From Mesostigma viride (lineage: Eukaryota > Streptophyta > Mesostigmatophyceae > Mesostigmatales > Mesostigmataceae), in the NCBI GenBank assembly GCA_009746045.1, contig RPFO01000264.1, positions 310,001 through 374,000 of the forward strand: DNA of 64,000 nt, in the 5' to 3' direction. Below the pieces are notes generated by a model, which made no database searches, was not told the origin of the DNA, and worked only from the letters and a program-made list of their open reading frames with translations. The position numbers and the translations under genes were made by a program. Of this stretch, positions 44,363 to 53,691 are shown piece by piece (positions within the stretch are counted from its first letter, which is position 1; each line of letters opens with the position of its first letter).

Positions 44363-44486
44363 CTTTAATTGAGTAAAGGAATAGGAATCTGACTGAAAGC
44401 AACAAGGAAAAAGGACAAGGCCTAATTTAAGGCAAGGAAAGAAAAGAAAAGCTTTTAATGTCCTACACAAAGAAAAACAATTTAAA

Positions 44487-44891
44487 TCAATCCTTTTTAG
44501 CAACAGTAATGGATAGGGAACCGAACTCTAAGGTGAGAGGCGTATCTAAGCTAGATGAGGATACAGCCCGTTTAGGGGGAGACGAAGGAGGAGATGGAGG
44601 TGGTGTGACGAAAACAAGACTATCTACAGCAGGACGAGCATGAGGAGAAGGACGAGAATGGAGACCCAAATCTGATTCACTATGATTTAAGAGGTAGGTC
44701 TGAGCTTCTTCAAAGGACATAAACTTCTTATATTTGGAGACATTATAAGCACGCGACTGAACGAACTTCCTAGCATCGGCCCACGATAAGAAAATAGATG
44801 CCCATTGAGGAGTAATAACTACGTAATATTTCGCTAAACTATTATTACTAGTCGAATGAGAAGGAGCAGGAAAAGGACGTCGCTGGCTCAT
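44487..44891 (-). CDS. HBD: standalone viroplasmin/RNase H1-type hybrid-binding protein, copy N1
   Basis: Intact 134-residue ORF upstream of gag. Residues ~20-70 (LAKYYVVITPQWASIFLSW, ADARKFVQS, KYKKFMSFEEAQTYLLNHSE) match the N-terminal domain of RNase H1, also found in caulimovirus inclusion-body protein (Cauli_VI family), which binds RNA/DNA hybrids or dsRNA. The remainder is Pro/Ser-rich with LTLEFGSLSITVAKKD at the end. The same ORF stands in the same place in copies A, B, N2 and C. A role in reverse transcription intermediates or translation is inference from the family. Confidence 0.8.
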   Translation of the reverse strand: MSQRRPFPAPSHSTSNNSLAKYYVVITPQWASIFLSWADARKFVQSRAYNVSKYKKFMSFEEAQTYLLNHSESDLGLHSRPSPHARPAVDSLVFVTPPPSPPSSPPKRAVSSSSLDTPLTLEFGSLSITVAKKD

Positions 44892-45266
44892 GTTAACGCA
44901 CCTGGTAGGTCTTGAGGAGTCAAATAAGGAGAACGAGGAGAAGGCGACTTATCTCGGGTGTCTGAAACCGAACCAGATTGACGACGCACGCAGTGACGAA
45001 GTTTCCAGCGCCAGGTGGTCGTAAGTATCCGGTTTCAAGAATTCTGCGTCTGGCGATGGGTCGTCTAAATACAACGCAGGCAAGAATGCAGAAAAAGTGT
45101 AATCTACGAGACGCTAGTCGTCTCTCTAACGTAGAACCAAAACCATCACCTATCTACGACAGTAGGCAACATGTCTCAGGAAAACAAGACGAGGGAAAGG
45201 AGCTATCTATAAAAGGATTTTCCGCTTCGAGCAGGTCTATCTTCTAGGCGAGGCGTGTCCCGAATC

Positions 45267-45882
45267 AGTTAACGTAAAGGATTTACGTTAGATGGATAGA
45301 GATTGTTACGCTCTTTCCAACGGCACCTTGAACGCCTCATTTGGTTAAGGAACGTAAAAGTTATGACGTTTCCTAGGCTGTGCCGACAGTACCCGGCGCG
45401 CCACTGTGGGCGCGTACGGACACAGGATGTACAAGTGTCACTTTGATAGTCCGCAGGACGTTGACAGGACTTGTACAGGACTTGATGGTCAATTGATAGG
45501 TAGGCGCACTGTAGCGCGCCAGGACCTATGAGACAATTGATGCTGACTAGTGTACGGATAGGTCCACAGGACTAGCCGTATGGACAATTGATAGATCTGC
45601 GCGCCAAAGGCGTGCCAGAGTCTGTGTAATCAATTGATTGACAGTTCAGCTGTGACAGTGCAGCTGAATACTTGGACGCGTCCCTAGCAAGCTATATGAG
45701 TGACTTGGTCGCACTGGGACGCTAGCTCTTGCGTGCACGCTCTCTTGGCATAACGACCCTGTCGTCTGTGCTACGTGCAGTCTCGGACTTGACGTGACTT
45801 ACGTCTGTGTTTGCTCATTATAATAAAGGCAACTTTCCTGCAAGAGCCATGGATTCCCTCGGTGGTAAACTCTCATTCAACT
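45267..45882 (+). repeat. Cop1 5' LTR
   Basis: 616 bp, AGTTAACGTAAAGGATTTAC... to CATTCAACT. Contains many short CAATTGAT/TCAATTG repeats (45490-45640) and a TATAATAAAGGC stretch at 45817. Near-identical to the 3' copy. Confidence 0.95.
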
Positions 45883-45909
45883 CGTATTACAATCTTCGTA
45901 CCAAGAAAA

Positions 45910-46695
45910 ATGCCGGACTCGATGGAGTTCCGCATTCCGAGGGATTCTGAAATTTTGGGCAGTCCAGCGGACATCGCCGAATCTCCGGCTGGTCCTTCGA
46001 CGACTCCTGTTCGTGAAGATCGTCCGGTTCTTAATCCGGCGTGGCAGCGTGTTGTTGACCAGGCGGTAGCGTCCAGTGCGGAGCTACGCGCTCAGCAGCA
46101 GGCACTGCTGCAAAACCTACGACTGCCGCCCCCGCCTCCGCAACCTTCGATTGTTTCGGGGTTTCGCGATTACCTTGATTCCATTCGAGCTTTGCTCGCG
46201 GACTTCGAGGTCCATACCCGGGCGGGGTTGCAAGCGCCCAGCGCGGTTGCCGAGGTCTCTGAGGAGATCGACAACGCGGTTTCATCGCTTACAGGTTACC
46301 AGCGCAATCTCGCTAACTGGCTGTCGGTTCGTTCGGGCGTCATTCCGACGATTACGACCAACCTGTTTCAAGACCTTGCGATTCTGCAGTTGCTGTCGCG
46401 AGGCTTCCGGACGCGTGAGCGGCAATTGCTGCTCAATCTTGTCGCGTTCTTGTCTGCATTGCGAGAGTGGGCGCCGGACGGGTGGGATTTTCTAACGATT
46501 CTTACCAACCCGCTCCGCATCGTCACCCGCCGCCGTCGTCGCCGCATTGATCCGGTGACGGGACGTCGGTTGGACCCCATCGTCATCGAAACTCCGGTGA
46601 CGATTGAGGTTGGGCAAGGCCAGGAGGCGCCTGCGCCTGTCGCCAACGATCCAATTTACGACTACGACTACTGCGATTTTCGTGGTCTCGACTGA
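45910..46695 (+). CDS. Cop1 ORF K1, unknown protein before gag
   Basis: 261 residues, starting MPDSMEFRIPRDSE just after the LTR. Predominantly helical-looking, with a Pro tract (LRLPPPPPQPS), heptad-like stretches (VVDQAVASSAELRAQQQALL; ELYER-free), a Leu-rich centre (LFQDLAILQLLSRGF) and a basic RRRRRR stretch followed by an acidic/Tyr end (YDYDYCDFRGLD). GC content and codon use are higher than in the following gag-pol, so it may have been acquired separately. No domain recognised; it does not look like a nucleocapsid or nuclease. Uninterrupted, which argues for recent function. Confidence 0.65.
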   Translation: MPDSMEFRIPRDSEILGSPADIAESPAGPSTTPVREDRPVLNPAWQRVVDQAVASSAELRAQQQALLQNLRLPPPPPQPSIVSGFRDYLDSIRALLADFEVHTRAGLQAPSAVAEVSEEIDNAVSSLTGYQRNLANWLSVRSGVIPTITTNLFQDLAILQLLSRGFRTRERQLLLNLVAFLSALREWAPDGWDFLTILTNPLRIVTRRRRRRIDPVTGRRLDPIVIETPVTIEVGQGQEAPAPVANDPIYDYDYCDFRGLD

Positions 46696-46817
46696 ATTCG
46701 GCATGGTGGCGCGGTCGGCACCGGGGCAGGCGGCTTTTTGACAGATTGTACATATCTACCTGTCTTTTGTTTTCCAGCTGCTTAGCTCAGGGCCATACAC
46801 AGCTAGTGTAGTTTACC

Positions 46818-47931
46818 ATGGCTGAGGGACGCCGTAGCAAGGGCCTAGCCAGTGGGAATAATAATGGGGGTGCTGGTAGCGGGACCGCTCACGTAGATGA
46901 CGTGGGGGTCACCGGAGAAATCACTAATATCCCTTTGAATAATAATACTACACATGCTGTTTCTGGATATGATCTCACCACCCAGGGTCTGCTTATTGTT
47001 AATCAGCTGCAACCTGTCACTTCAGACTCAAAGCCAAAGCAGGCAGAGGAGTTTGTGGAAGGACTAGAGGGGTTTCCAAGTTTGTACGGTGGTACAAACT
47101 ATTATCAGATCTGGATAGGCAGCCAGACTTTTGGCAAGTGCACAGATCAGATTAAAGACCTCACTAGAGAGTGCAAGAAGGCCAACAAGGCCTGGGCAGT
47201 CTACGTGGCAGAGCTGAGGGAGCTGCTAGAGGATCAGAGGAAGAAAGTGGGGATCCATTGGCAGGATAAATACCAGGGGTGGGAGGTGAAGGGAGACCTG
47301 ATCCAGAACTTCCTTAACTATTGTAAATGGTTGAGGAGGGCAGGGCTCACGGCTTCAATGTCGCTGACAGCATAGCCCTGACAAACTGGCTCAAGGTTTC
47401 TGGGCTGGACAAGGCAACACGTGGCTCTTTAAAGGTCATGTGTGCCCCACACTCTACCCTCAAGGCCTACAAGGTCATAATCAAACAAGCACTCGAGGCA
47501 GAGGAGCTGTTTGAGGGTGGAATGCCAGCTGTGAAGGCTACCCACGCAGGTGGGCGTGCCCAGGGGGGCTCCAAGACGTCTGAGGCTGACAGAAGCCAAG
47601 GAGGACGGGGGCAACCACAACAAGCGGAAGGCCAACCATTCACCCGACCCTGACGGGCAATCACATGCCAAGTCGGTGTTCAGGAGGGTGGGTGGTAAGC
47701 CCAGGCAGGGTAACGCGCCTGACAACGGGGGAGGGCCAGGGCAAGTCAAAGATCCAGTGCTACCTGTGCAAGGGGTGGGGGCACATCAAGAAGGAGTGTC
47801 CCAGCTTCAAGAAGACCCAGGGCCAGGGCAGCAACAAGAAAAAACAACAACAAGAACAACAACAAGTCCCAGGCAGGCCAGCCTTCAAAGGGCAGTCAGC
47901 AAGAAGACAACAAGGAGCAGTGACTGTCTGA
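46818..47931 (+). pseudogene. gag, Cop1, with frame breaks
   Basis: Starts MAEGRRSKGLASGNNN at 46818. Capsid-like helical part (EEFVEGLEGFPSLYGG, LTRECKKANKAWAVYVAELR) continues in a second frame from ~47330 (VADSIALTNWLKVSGLDKAT, KAYKVIIKQALEAEELF) and a third with the zinc knuckle CYLCKGWGHIKKEC near 47760, then Lys/Gln-rich sequence to the stop at 47931. Two indels (near 47330 and 47640) break it. The layout matches copia gag: capsid then one CCHC knuckle. Confidence 0.75.
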
Positions 47932-48064
47932 GGCAACCCCTACACACCTTAATTCACCCAAGGGGGAGGCCAGGTGCTCCAATGCAGATTTTATATCTGG
48001 GCAACAAGAGGGTGATCTCCAGGTTCATGGTGGCCCCAGGTCACCTGGAGAGGTACAGGTTCCT

Positions 48065-50848
48065 ATGAAGACGTCCTTGACAGCTGGTGCAGCTGTAAGA
48101 ATGTCTGACCCCATGCATCCTTGTGCTGGGCACGAGGGTGGACCTCTCATTTTGAGAGAAACCAATGTACAACCACAGAGGGGTGTGAAGGCCTCTGGTG
48201 GTATGCATGTGGTCCCTGCTGGCGGTCCAGGTGTTGGGCATGAGCAGGGTGACTCAGACTCTGAGTCAGAACAGGATGGAAGACAGCATGGTGATGCTGG
48301 ACAACCTGACAGCACAGTCCTGACTGTGCCAGGGACTGCTTCCTCTGTGTACCAGGAGTTGGGTGCCCGAATCCACAACATGTTTGGGCATGCCACTTCT
48401 CTGTCAAACAACTTTGCCTTCCGTATGGGCAGGGCACCCCTTCTTAAGGCGTGTCAGCAAGCTGCCTCACGGTGTAAGTGCCAGTTGTCCTCCAACAAGC
48501 CCAGGAAATCACATGCCAAAGCTATACCTCAGAGCATTGGTGATCTGCAGTGTGATATCCAACACATCAGGGGCATGCAACTGTTGGTGTGCGTGGACAG
48601 GTACACAAAATACAAGGTGCTGGAGCATTTACCTTCTATGAAGAACAGGTACTTGCTGGCTGCCCTGCAGAATGTAAGAGCCAAGTTTCCTACCACAAGG
48701 ATCCAGGTGGACATGCAGTTTCAGCATCTCAAGGGTGATCCCACCCTTCCTGAGTTGCTGGTTACACCTAGGGAGGCTCATGGGCAGCAGGGTGCTATAG
48801 AGAGGGCAATCCAGGAGGTCAAGAAATTGATTATCTCTGAAGACTGGGTACCCTTATCTGCACCTGCACTTGTCAGGAGTGCATGGCTGAGGAACGTGGA
48901 GCAGCAGCTGAACAGCAGGGTTAACTTCTACTATGATGGAGTTGCTGTCAGCCCAATGGGTCTATATCATGGCCTGTGCCCACCACATGTGCTGGAGGGC
49001 TGGAAACATGCTGCACATGTCACCTTTGCCAAGCTGAGGGAGAAGGACCGGGGTTGGAAGATGCTGGAGCCACAAGTGGGTCAGAAGGTCCTAGCTTGGA
49101 AGGAACCTAGCCTTTATGGCAAACGTGGTAGCTGGAGTCCTGGGGTGGTTACCCAGGTTGATGAAGCTAGCCACGCATGCTTGGTCAGCATGGAGGACGA
49201 ACCAAAGCATGTGCACCGGCTGAGTTGGTCATATGTCAAGCCTAACCTGATGAATGAGGGCAGTCAGGCACAAGGCTCACAGGACCTGCAGGATTTTCAG
49301 GTCCCAAGTGACATCACTGATGCAACGACCACATCTGTTGCAGGGGAATCTGTCAGCCCTGGCCAGGTTGCAGAGGTACCTGTTGAACAGGCTGCAAGGT
49401 CAACAGCTGGGGAGTCAACTGTCAAGCCCAAGGCTCTAACCAAGCCCAGGGGGACAAGTTTGGCTGGATTAATTGGGGCTCTGCAAAGGGCCAAGAAGCA
49501 GCCCAAGGTAGCCAAGCTCAGGTGGCATGGCAATCTGGGGCTGGACACTGCCTTAGAGGTAGACACTAATTCTCAGGTTTCCATCATTGGGACCAGAGCT
49601 GCAGCAGGGTACAGCATGACTGAACCCAGCTATCAGTTTGTGTCTGACTTCAGTGGCGGGGTACACGTGAAGGTACTGGGTGAGGTATCCATTCCTATCC
49701 TTGGACAGGACACTGCTTTTTGTGTCTTGGAGGGCTATCAGGGACCTGCTCTTCTGGGGCAGAATTTCCTATGCCAGGATGGGGTAGTGATCACGTCCTC
49801 TCTCCTGACTAAGGAAGGGGCTGGTCAGGTCCCACTGATTAATTTCAGGACCACTCACCTATCACGTGCAGTAACCAGGACGGTTAAGCGTGTGCAAGTG
49901 TGCCAGGGGCAGGAGCCCTTGGTTGATGACCTCATATTGCCAGCTGCTAGTCATCCAAGCAGTTTGGGCATTGGTCCTCACTCACTTGCTGGACACAGCC
50001 CTATAAACTACCAAGGCCTGGTGAAGCTCATGTCCTCTCCCATTATGTGTCCCCAGGTCACACTGGGTCTGATTAAATCTGGGGAGGACTGGATCTCCAA
50101 GAAATGCGTGGAACCTGTCAATGACCTGCCTCCTGCACGACGTCTACTCAAGCTCAAGTTTGTCATCAAGATGAAGGAGGTGGACGGGGTCAAGGTACCA
50201 CACGTCAGGCCAGTACTGAATGAGTTCAAGGGTACTGGTGAGTGCACCGCTGAGGAGTTGTATACCCCTGGCATGCTGCATGACACTTGGAGGCTGCTGC
50301 TGTGTGTATTTCTAGGCCTTCTCAACAAGGGCTTGGACTATGGCTCAGTGGTGGTAGACTTCAAGAGGGCATTTCTGGAGGGGGATGCAGATGTGGCACA
50401 GGAAAAGTGGGAGGGCAAGACGCCTTTCTATGTCAGGGTGCCTGCTGTATGGAAAAGGGACATTCACACTGAGTTCCTTAAAATCCTCAAGGGCCTGGAG
50501 GGCCTGAGGTCAAGTCCAATAATCTGGAGGGAGACTCTCAACCGTTTCCTGAAGGAGCATTGCAACTTGAAGGTTTCTCCTGTAGACCCCTGTCTGTTTC
50601 TGGGGCAATGGGAAGGCCTACCAGTGTATGCTTCGCTGCACGGGGATGACCTACATCTGATAGCTCCCACGTCGTGGCTTAAGGAGCTGATCTCCATCAT
50701 TAAGTCCAAGTTTCCTCTGGGTAGGGAGCAATGGCAGGTGGAGAATGAGCCTCTCCTGTTTGTGGGCATGGAGGCCACACTGGTGAAGAAGGGGGGAGTG
50801 GCGTATGCTGCTGGTGGGGGGCAACGATTATCAAGAGACCCTCATTAG
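48065..50848 (+). CDS. pol: pol, Cop1: integrase, retropepsin-like segment, reverse transcriptase
   Basis: 927-codon frame. Integrase: zinc-type IHNMFGHAT...CQQAASRCKCQL, then core DLQCDIQH / RIQVDMQFQ / GAIERAIQEV carrying the D-D-E residues (48541-48810). At 49530-49800 comes GLDTALEVDTNSQVSIIG with later PALLGQNFL, a retropepsin-like pattern placed after integrase, not before it; DTN replaces the usual DSG/DTG. RT follows with SVVVDFKRAFLEGD (~50350) and YASLHGDDLHLI (~50640), where GDD stands in the usual VDD box. The frame ends in a G run at ~50820; RNase H continues one frame over. N-terminal ~90 residues are unassigned. Confidence 0.8.
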   Translation: MKTSLTAGAAVRMSDPMHPCAGHEGGPLILRETNVQPQRGVKASGGMHVVPAGGPGVGHEQGDSDSESEQDGRQHGDAGQPDSTVLTVPGTASSVYQELGARIHNMFGHATSLSNNFAFRMGRAPLLKACQQAASRCKCQLSSNKPRKSHAKAIPQSIGDLQCDIQHIRGMQLLVCVDRYTKYKVLEHLPSMKNRYLLAALQNVRAKFPTTRIQVDMQFQHLKGDPTLPELLVTPREAHGQQGAIERAIQEVKKLIISEDWVPLSAPALVRSAWLRNVEQQLNSRVNFYYDGVAVSPMGLYHGLCPPHVLEGWKHAAHVTFAKLREKDRGWKMLEPQVGQKVLAWKEPSLYGKRGSWSPGVVTQVDEASHACLVSMEDEPKHVHRLSWSYVKPNLMNEGSQAQGSQDLQDFQVPSDITDATTTSVAGESVSPGQVAEVPVEQAARSTAGESTVKPKALTKPRGTSLAGLIGALQRAKKQPKVAKLRWHGNLGLDTALEVDTNSQVSIIGTRAAAGYSMTEPSYQFVSDFSGGVHVKVLGEVSIPILGQDTAFCVLEGYQGPALLGQNFLCQDGVVITSSLLTKEGAGQVPLINFRTTHLSRAVTRTVKRVQVCQGQEPLVDDLILPAASHPSSLGIGPHSLAGHSPINYQGLVKLMSSPIMCPQVTLGLIKSGEDWISKKCVEPVNDLPPARRLLKLKFVIKMKEVDGVKVPHVRPVLNEFKGTGECTAEELYTPGMLHDTWRLLLCVFLGLLNKGLDYGSVVVDFKRAFLEGDADVAQEKWEGKTPFYVRVPAVWKRDIHTEFLKILKGLEGLRSSPIIWRETLNRFLKEHCNLKVSPVDPCLFLGQWEGLPVYASLHGDDLHLIAPTSWLKELISIIKSKFPLGREQWQVENEPLLFVGMEATLVKKGGVAYAAGGGQRLSRDPH

Positions 50849-51548
50849 CAAGCTTCCTCCAGTCATCACACAGGCACTGTGTCCCATGGTGAGGGGCATG
50901 GTTGCTTGGGTGGCAGGCATTTCCAGGCCAGACCTTATGGTCATAGCCAGGTTGCCTGATGACATGCTGACAGAGCTAGGGTCTGCCAAGGTGGCTGATC
51001 AGGTCAGGGCTTCGTCTGGCATTCTGTTGTCTGCAGTGGATTTATCACAACCCATTTGCATGGAGCTGTATGTGGATAGCTCAATGGACAGCAGGCAGGT
51101 CTCCAAGGTCAGGGGCAGGGCTGCAGGGCTCTTTGTGCTCAGACAGGAAGGCCTGGGGAGTTTGGTGAGCTGGTTCAGTCGCCTGCACAAACGGGTGGCT
51201 GTCAGTAGTGATGTGGCAGAATGCAGGGCTATTTGTGAAGGCATTCACACAAGCCTTTATCTGAAGGAGTTGCTTCATCAGATGACTTCTAACACTCCTT
51301 GGCCACTTCAGGTTACCACTCTTCTAAAAACAGACTCCATGGGGATGGTGCAGTTTGTGCACAGGCAGATGGCCAGAAGTAGGGACTTGGATTATCTCCT
51401 TCTTAAGGAATTGTCCTCCTTGGCCAATATTGAGCATATCCCTGGGGTTGACAATCCTGCTGATGCTTTGACCAAGCTAGTGCAGAAGGCAGCAGTGCAA
51501 TACAAGGTTCTTCAGTCTCTGATGGACCCATCTCAGCAAGCTGTCTAA
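50805..51548 (+). CDS. Cop1 RNase H (copia type), frame-shifted continuation of pol
   Basis: Continues RT thumb/connection (VRGMVAWVAGISRPDLMVIA) into RNase H: CMELYVDSSMDS (first Asp), SSDVAECRAICEGIHTSLY (Glu), LLKTDSMGMVQFVH (second Asp) and IEHIPGVDNPADALTKL (last Asp), all four catalytic acids present. It overlaps the RT frame by ~44 bases around GGTGGGGGGCAACG, so either one G is lost/gained or the join uses frameshifting. The end at 51548 is the normal copia pol end. Confidence 0.8.
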   Translation: MLLVGGNDYQETLISKLPPVITQALCPMVRGMVAWVAGISRPDLMVIARLPDDMLTELGSAKVADQVRASSGILLSAVDLSQPICMELYVDSSMDSRQVSKVRGRAAGLFVLRQEGLGSLVSWFSRLHKRVAVSSDVAECRAICEGIHTSLYLKELLHQMTSNTPWPLQVTTLLKTDSMGMVQFVHRQMARSRDLDYLLLKELSSLANIEHIPGVDNPADALTKLVQKAAVQYKVLQSLMDPSQQAV

Positions 51549-52498
51549 GCTGGTGCCTGGTTATAGGGCATTGGAGAGCAGATTGTGTGGTAGTGTCAGC
51601 ATTGTGACTGGCATAATACCTGTATTTTAGTCTGTACTAAGGCTCATGGACCATGGTACACTCACTCTGATTTTAATCAGGATACAGCCAGGTTTTGGCT
51701 GGGGTTCATGCTGTTGACTACACAAGGTTGACAGGTCCATTACAGACCATGTATTCTATTTTAAAAGAAATGTATATTTGTACATACTTCTCACAATGGT
51801 CTGGGAACCTTTATTCTGGGGTTTATAGGGCGGGGTTCGATTCCCTGGTATTATGTTTCTACAAGCTGGCCTGTTCAGGTGTTTGCCTGTTCAGACTTCC
51901 CTAGTTCCCCAGGGCAGGATTTAATTGTTGCCTATGTGTTTCATTTTGTCATTTGTTTGCTGTGGCAATTTATCATCTGACAAGTAGACGGGCGCCATAA
52001 GACGGGCGCCAATACTAACCTGTTGAGAGTATGACGGGGAAACTATTGTAATACGTCTTACTTTGTCAAGTGGTATTTCAATTGTCATGGATTTATTGTG
52101 CTTATATTAGATATGTACTGGGTTTTATGGGATTAGTATCTGGGATTAATGTAACTCACCGCCAGAAGGTCATTGTACTGGAGGCTCTACCGAGGTGATG
52201 GGATTAATTCCTGGAGAAGACCTCATAGAATTAACCTGTATGTATTTAATTTTGTGTGTTTCTAATATCTGGTGGTACTCTGTAATGCCACTTCCATAGG
52301 TTTTTATCCATTTCTCATGAAATGGTTTTCCCTGTGGCAGATCTGTTTCTTTTCCAGTTCCTTAAAAGAAAGGGCTGGGGGAATGGCAATGGCCATTAAA
52401 GACATCTGTTCAAGCTTCAAGCTGGAGTGAAGGACATTTCAAGCTACTTCAAGGGTCCCTGGCAGGGGATGTGATCCCTAAAGAAAAGAAGGGATTGG
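51549..52498 (+). other. Cop1 3' untranslated region with polypurine tract
   Basis: About 950 bp without a supported gene. Contains a doubled GACGGGCGCCA motif near 51985-52010 and a T-arm-like GGTTCGATTCC at 51835 that lacks the rest of a tRNA. Ends AAAGAAAAGAAGGGATTGG, the purine-rich primer tract, directly before the 3' LTR. Confidence 0.65.
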
Positions 52499-53114
52499 AG
52501 TTAACGTAAAGGATTTACGTTAGATGGATAGAGATTGTTACGCTCTTTCCAACGGCACCTTGAACGCCTCATTTGGTTAAGGAACGTAAAAGTTATGACG
52601 TTTCCTAGGCTGTGCCGACAGTACCCGGCGCGCCACTGTGGGCGCGTACGGACACAGGATGTACAAGTGTCACTTTGATAGTCCGCAGGACGTTGACAGG
52701 ACTTGTACAGGACTTGATGGTCAATTGATAGGTAGGCGCACTGTAGCGCGCCAGGACCTATGAGACAATTGATGCTGACTAGTGTACGGATAGGTCCACA
52801 GGACTAGCCGTATGGACAATTGATAGATCTGCGCGCCAAAGGCGTGCCAGAGTCTGTGTAATCAATTGATTGACAGTTCAGCTGTGACAGTGCAGCTGAA
52901 TACTTGGACGCGTCCCTAGCAAGCTATATGAGTGACTTGTTAGCTCTAGGACGCTAGCTCTTGCGTGCACGCTCTCTTGGCATAACGACCCTGTCGTCTG
53001 TGCTACGTGCAGTCTCGGACCTGACGTGACTTACGTCTGTGTTTGCTCATTATAATAAAGGCAACTTTCCTGCAAGAGCCATGGATTCCTTCGGTGGTAA
53101 ACTCTCATTCAACT
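52499..53114 (+). repeat. Cop1 3' LTR
   Basis: 616 bp, same ends as 45267-45882. Visible differences are clustered at 52938-52949 (TTAGCTCTAGG against TCGCACTGGG) plus two single changes. Confidence 0.95.
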
Positions 53115-53127
53115 GAATCGGGCAGCA

Positions 53128-53691
53128 CTACCCCCCCAGCTTGCAGGCGACCCGCCCATTACCTGTCAAGTAGGTGTCGTCTTCATTTTCCCGGACGCGG
53201 AAGGGTTGATTCAATGACGTATGTTGCAGGGGATCGTCGTCTCGCTCTCTACCTAAAATCCCTCCGAGTCCATTGTTACGCCTCGGGTTTCTACCGCTAC
53301 CTCTACCTCTACCTGGCCTGATGCTACCTAAACTAGTCAGGCCGCCTCTAGTTAAACCCCTAGCGAAAGACGAACGAGACGATCCAGATCTCAGTGCATT
53401 AACGTAAGTATTACTATAATACGCCATAAGCCATTTACACAACCCGTTTACTCCAGGAATAGAGGAAGGAAACACAACTACACTGCCGTGACCCAAGCCT
53501 ATATGTGTTAATTCATTTAACACACGCCGAGTGCACACACGAGGGGTAGAACGTGCATAAATGGTCACCAACGGTCCAACACGCTCGGGCCGACCTGGCC
53601 CTCGCCTACAGATGCACGCTGGTCCACTACATTCTACCAAAGGATCAGGACCACTAATAAAGTACGCGGCGCGGCGCCCAAAGGCACCCAA
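53128..53691 (-). CDS. Leader ORF crossing 5' LTR and primer site, provirus N
   Basis: A 187-codon frame starts inside the LTR, runs through the LTR end (SIRPGRGRGSGRNPRRN, an RG-rich stretch) and the tRNA primer site, and stops in the leader (DDTYLTGNGRVACKLGG). Copy C has the same frame and stop (58889-59113), with a 3-base indel between them. Whether it is translated is unknown; most base differences between N and C change the amino acid, so constraint is not shown. Its first Met and LTR start of transcription are uncertain, so the real product may be shorter. Confidence 0.4.
   Translation of the reverse strand: MGAFGRRAAYFISGPDPLVECSGPACICRRGPGRPERVGPLVTIYARSTPRVCTRRVLNELTHIGLGHGSVVVFPSSIPGVNGLCKWLMAYYSNTYVNALRSGSSRSSFARGLTRGGLTSLGSIRPGRGRGSGRNPRRNNGLGGILGRERDDDPLQHTSLNQPFRVRENEDDTYLTGNGRVACKLGG
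53261..53272 (-). promoter_or_regulatory. Candidate tRNA primer-binding site, provirus N
   Basis: TGGACTCGGAGG on the minus strand, one base after the LTR end CGTAACA. It begins with TGG, complementary to the CCA end of a tRNA. Copy C has TGGTTCCGGAGG in the same place. The tRNA species is not identified. Confidence 0.6.

Larger units (their letters stand above)
45267..53114 (+). mobile_element. Cop1: 7.85-kb copia-like retrotransposon inserted in the leader of provirus N
   Basis: Two 616-bp LTRs (45267-45882, 52499-53114) flanked by the 5-bp duplication GAATC (45262-45266, 53115-53119). LTRs start AGTTAACG and end TTCAACT, not TG...CA. Internal content: ORF K1, gag with a CCHC knuckle, pol with integrase, a retropepsin-like segment, RT and copia-type RNase H. 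The LTRs differ at about six positions by eye, so insertion is recent. A tRNA-type primer site starting with TGG is not seen after the 5' LTR. Confidence 0.92.

Noticed and set aside
51820-51860. Possible tRNA or SINE B box (GGTTCGATTCC)
   Set aside because: A T-arm-like stem-loop can be drawn, but no acceptor, D-arm or A box is found upstream at the right distance.
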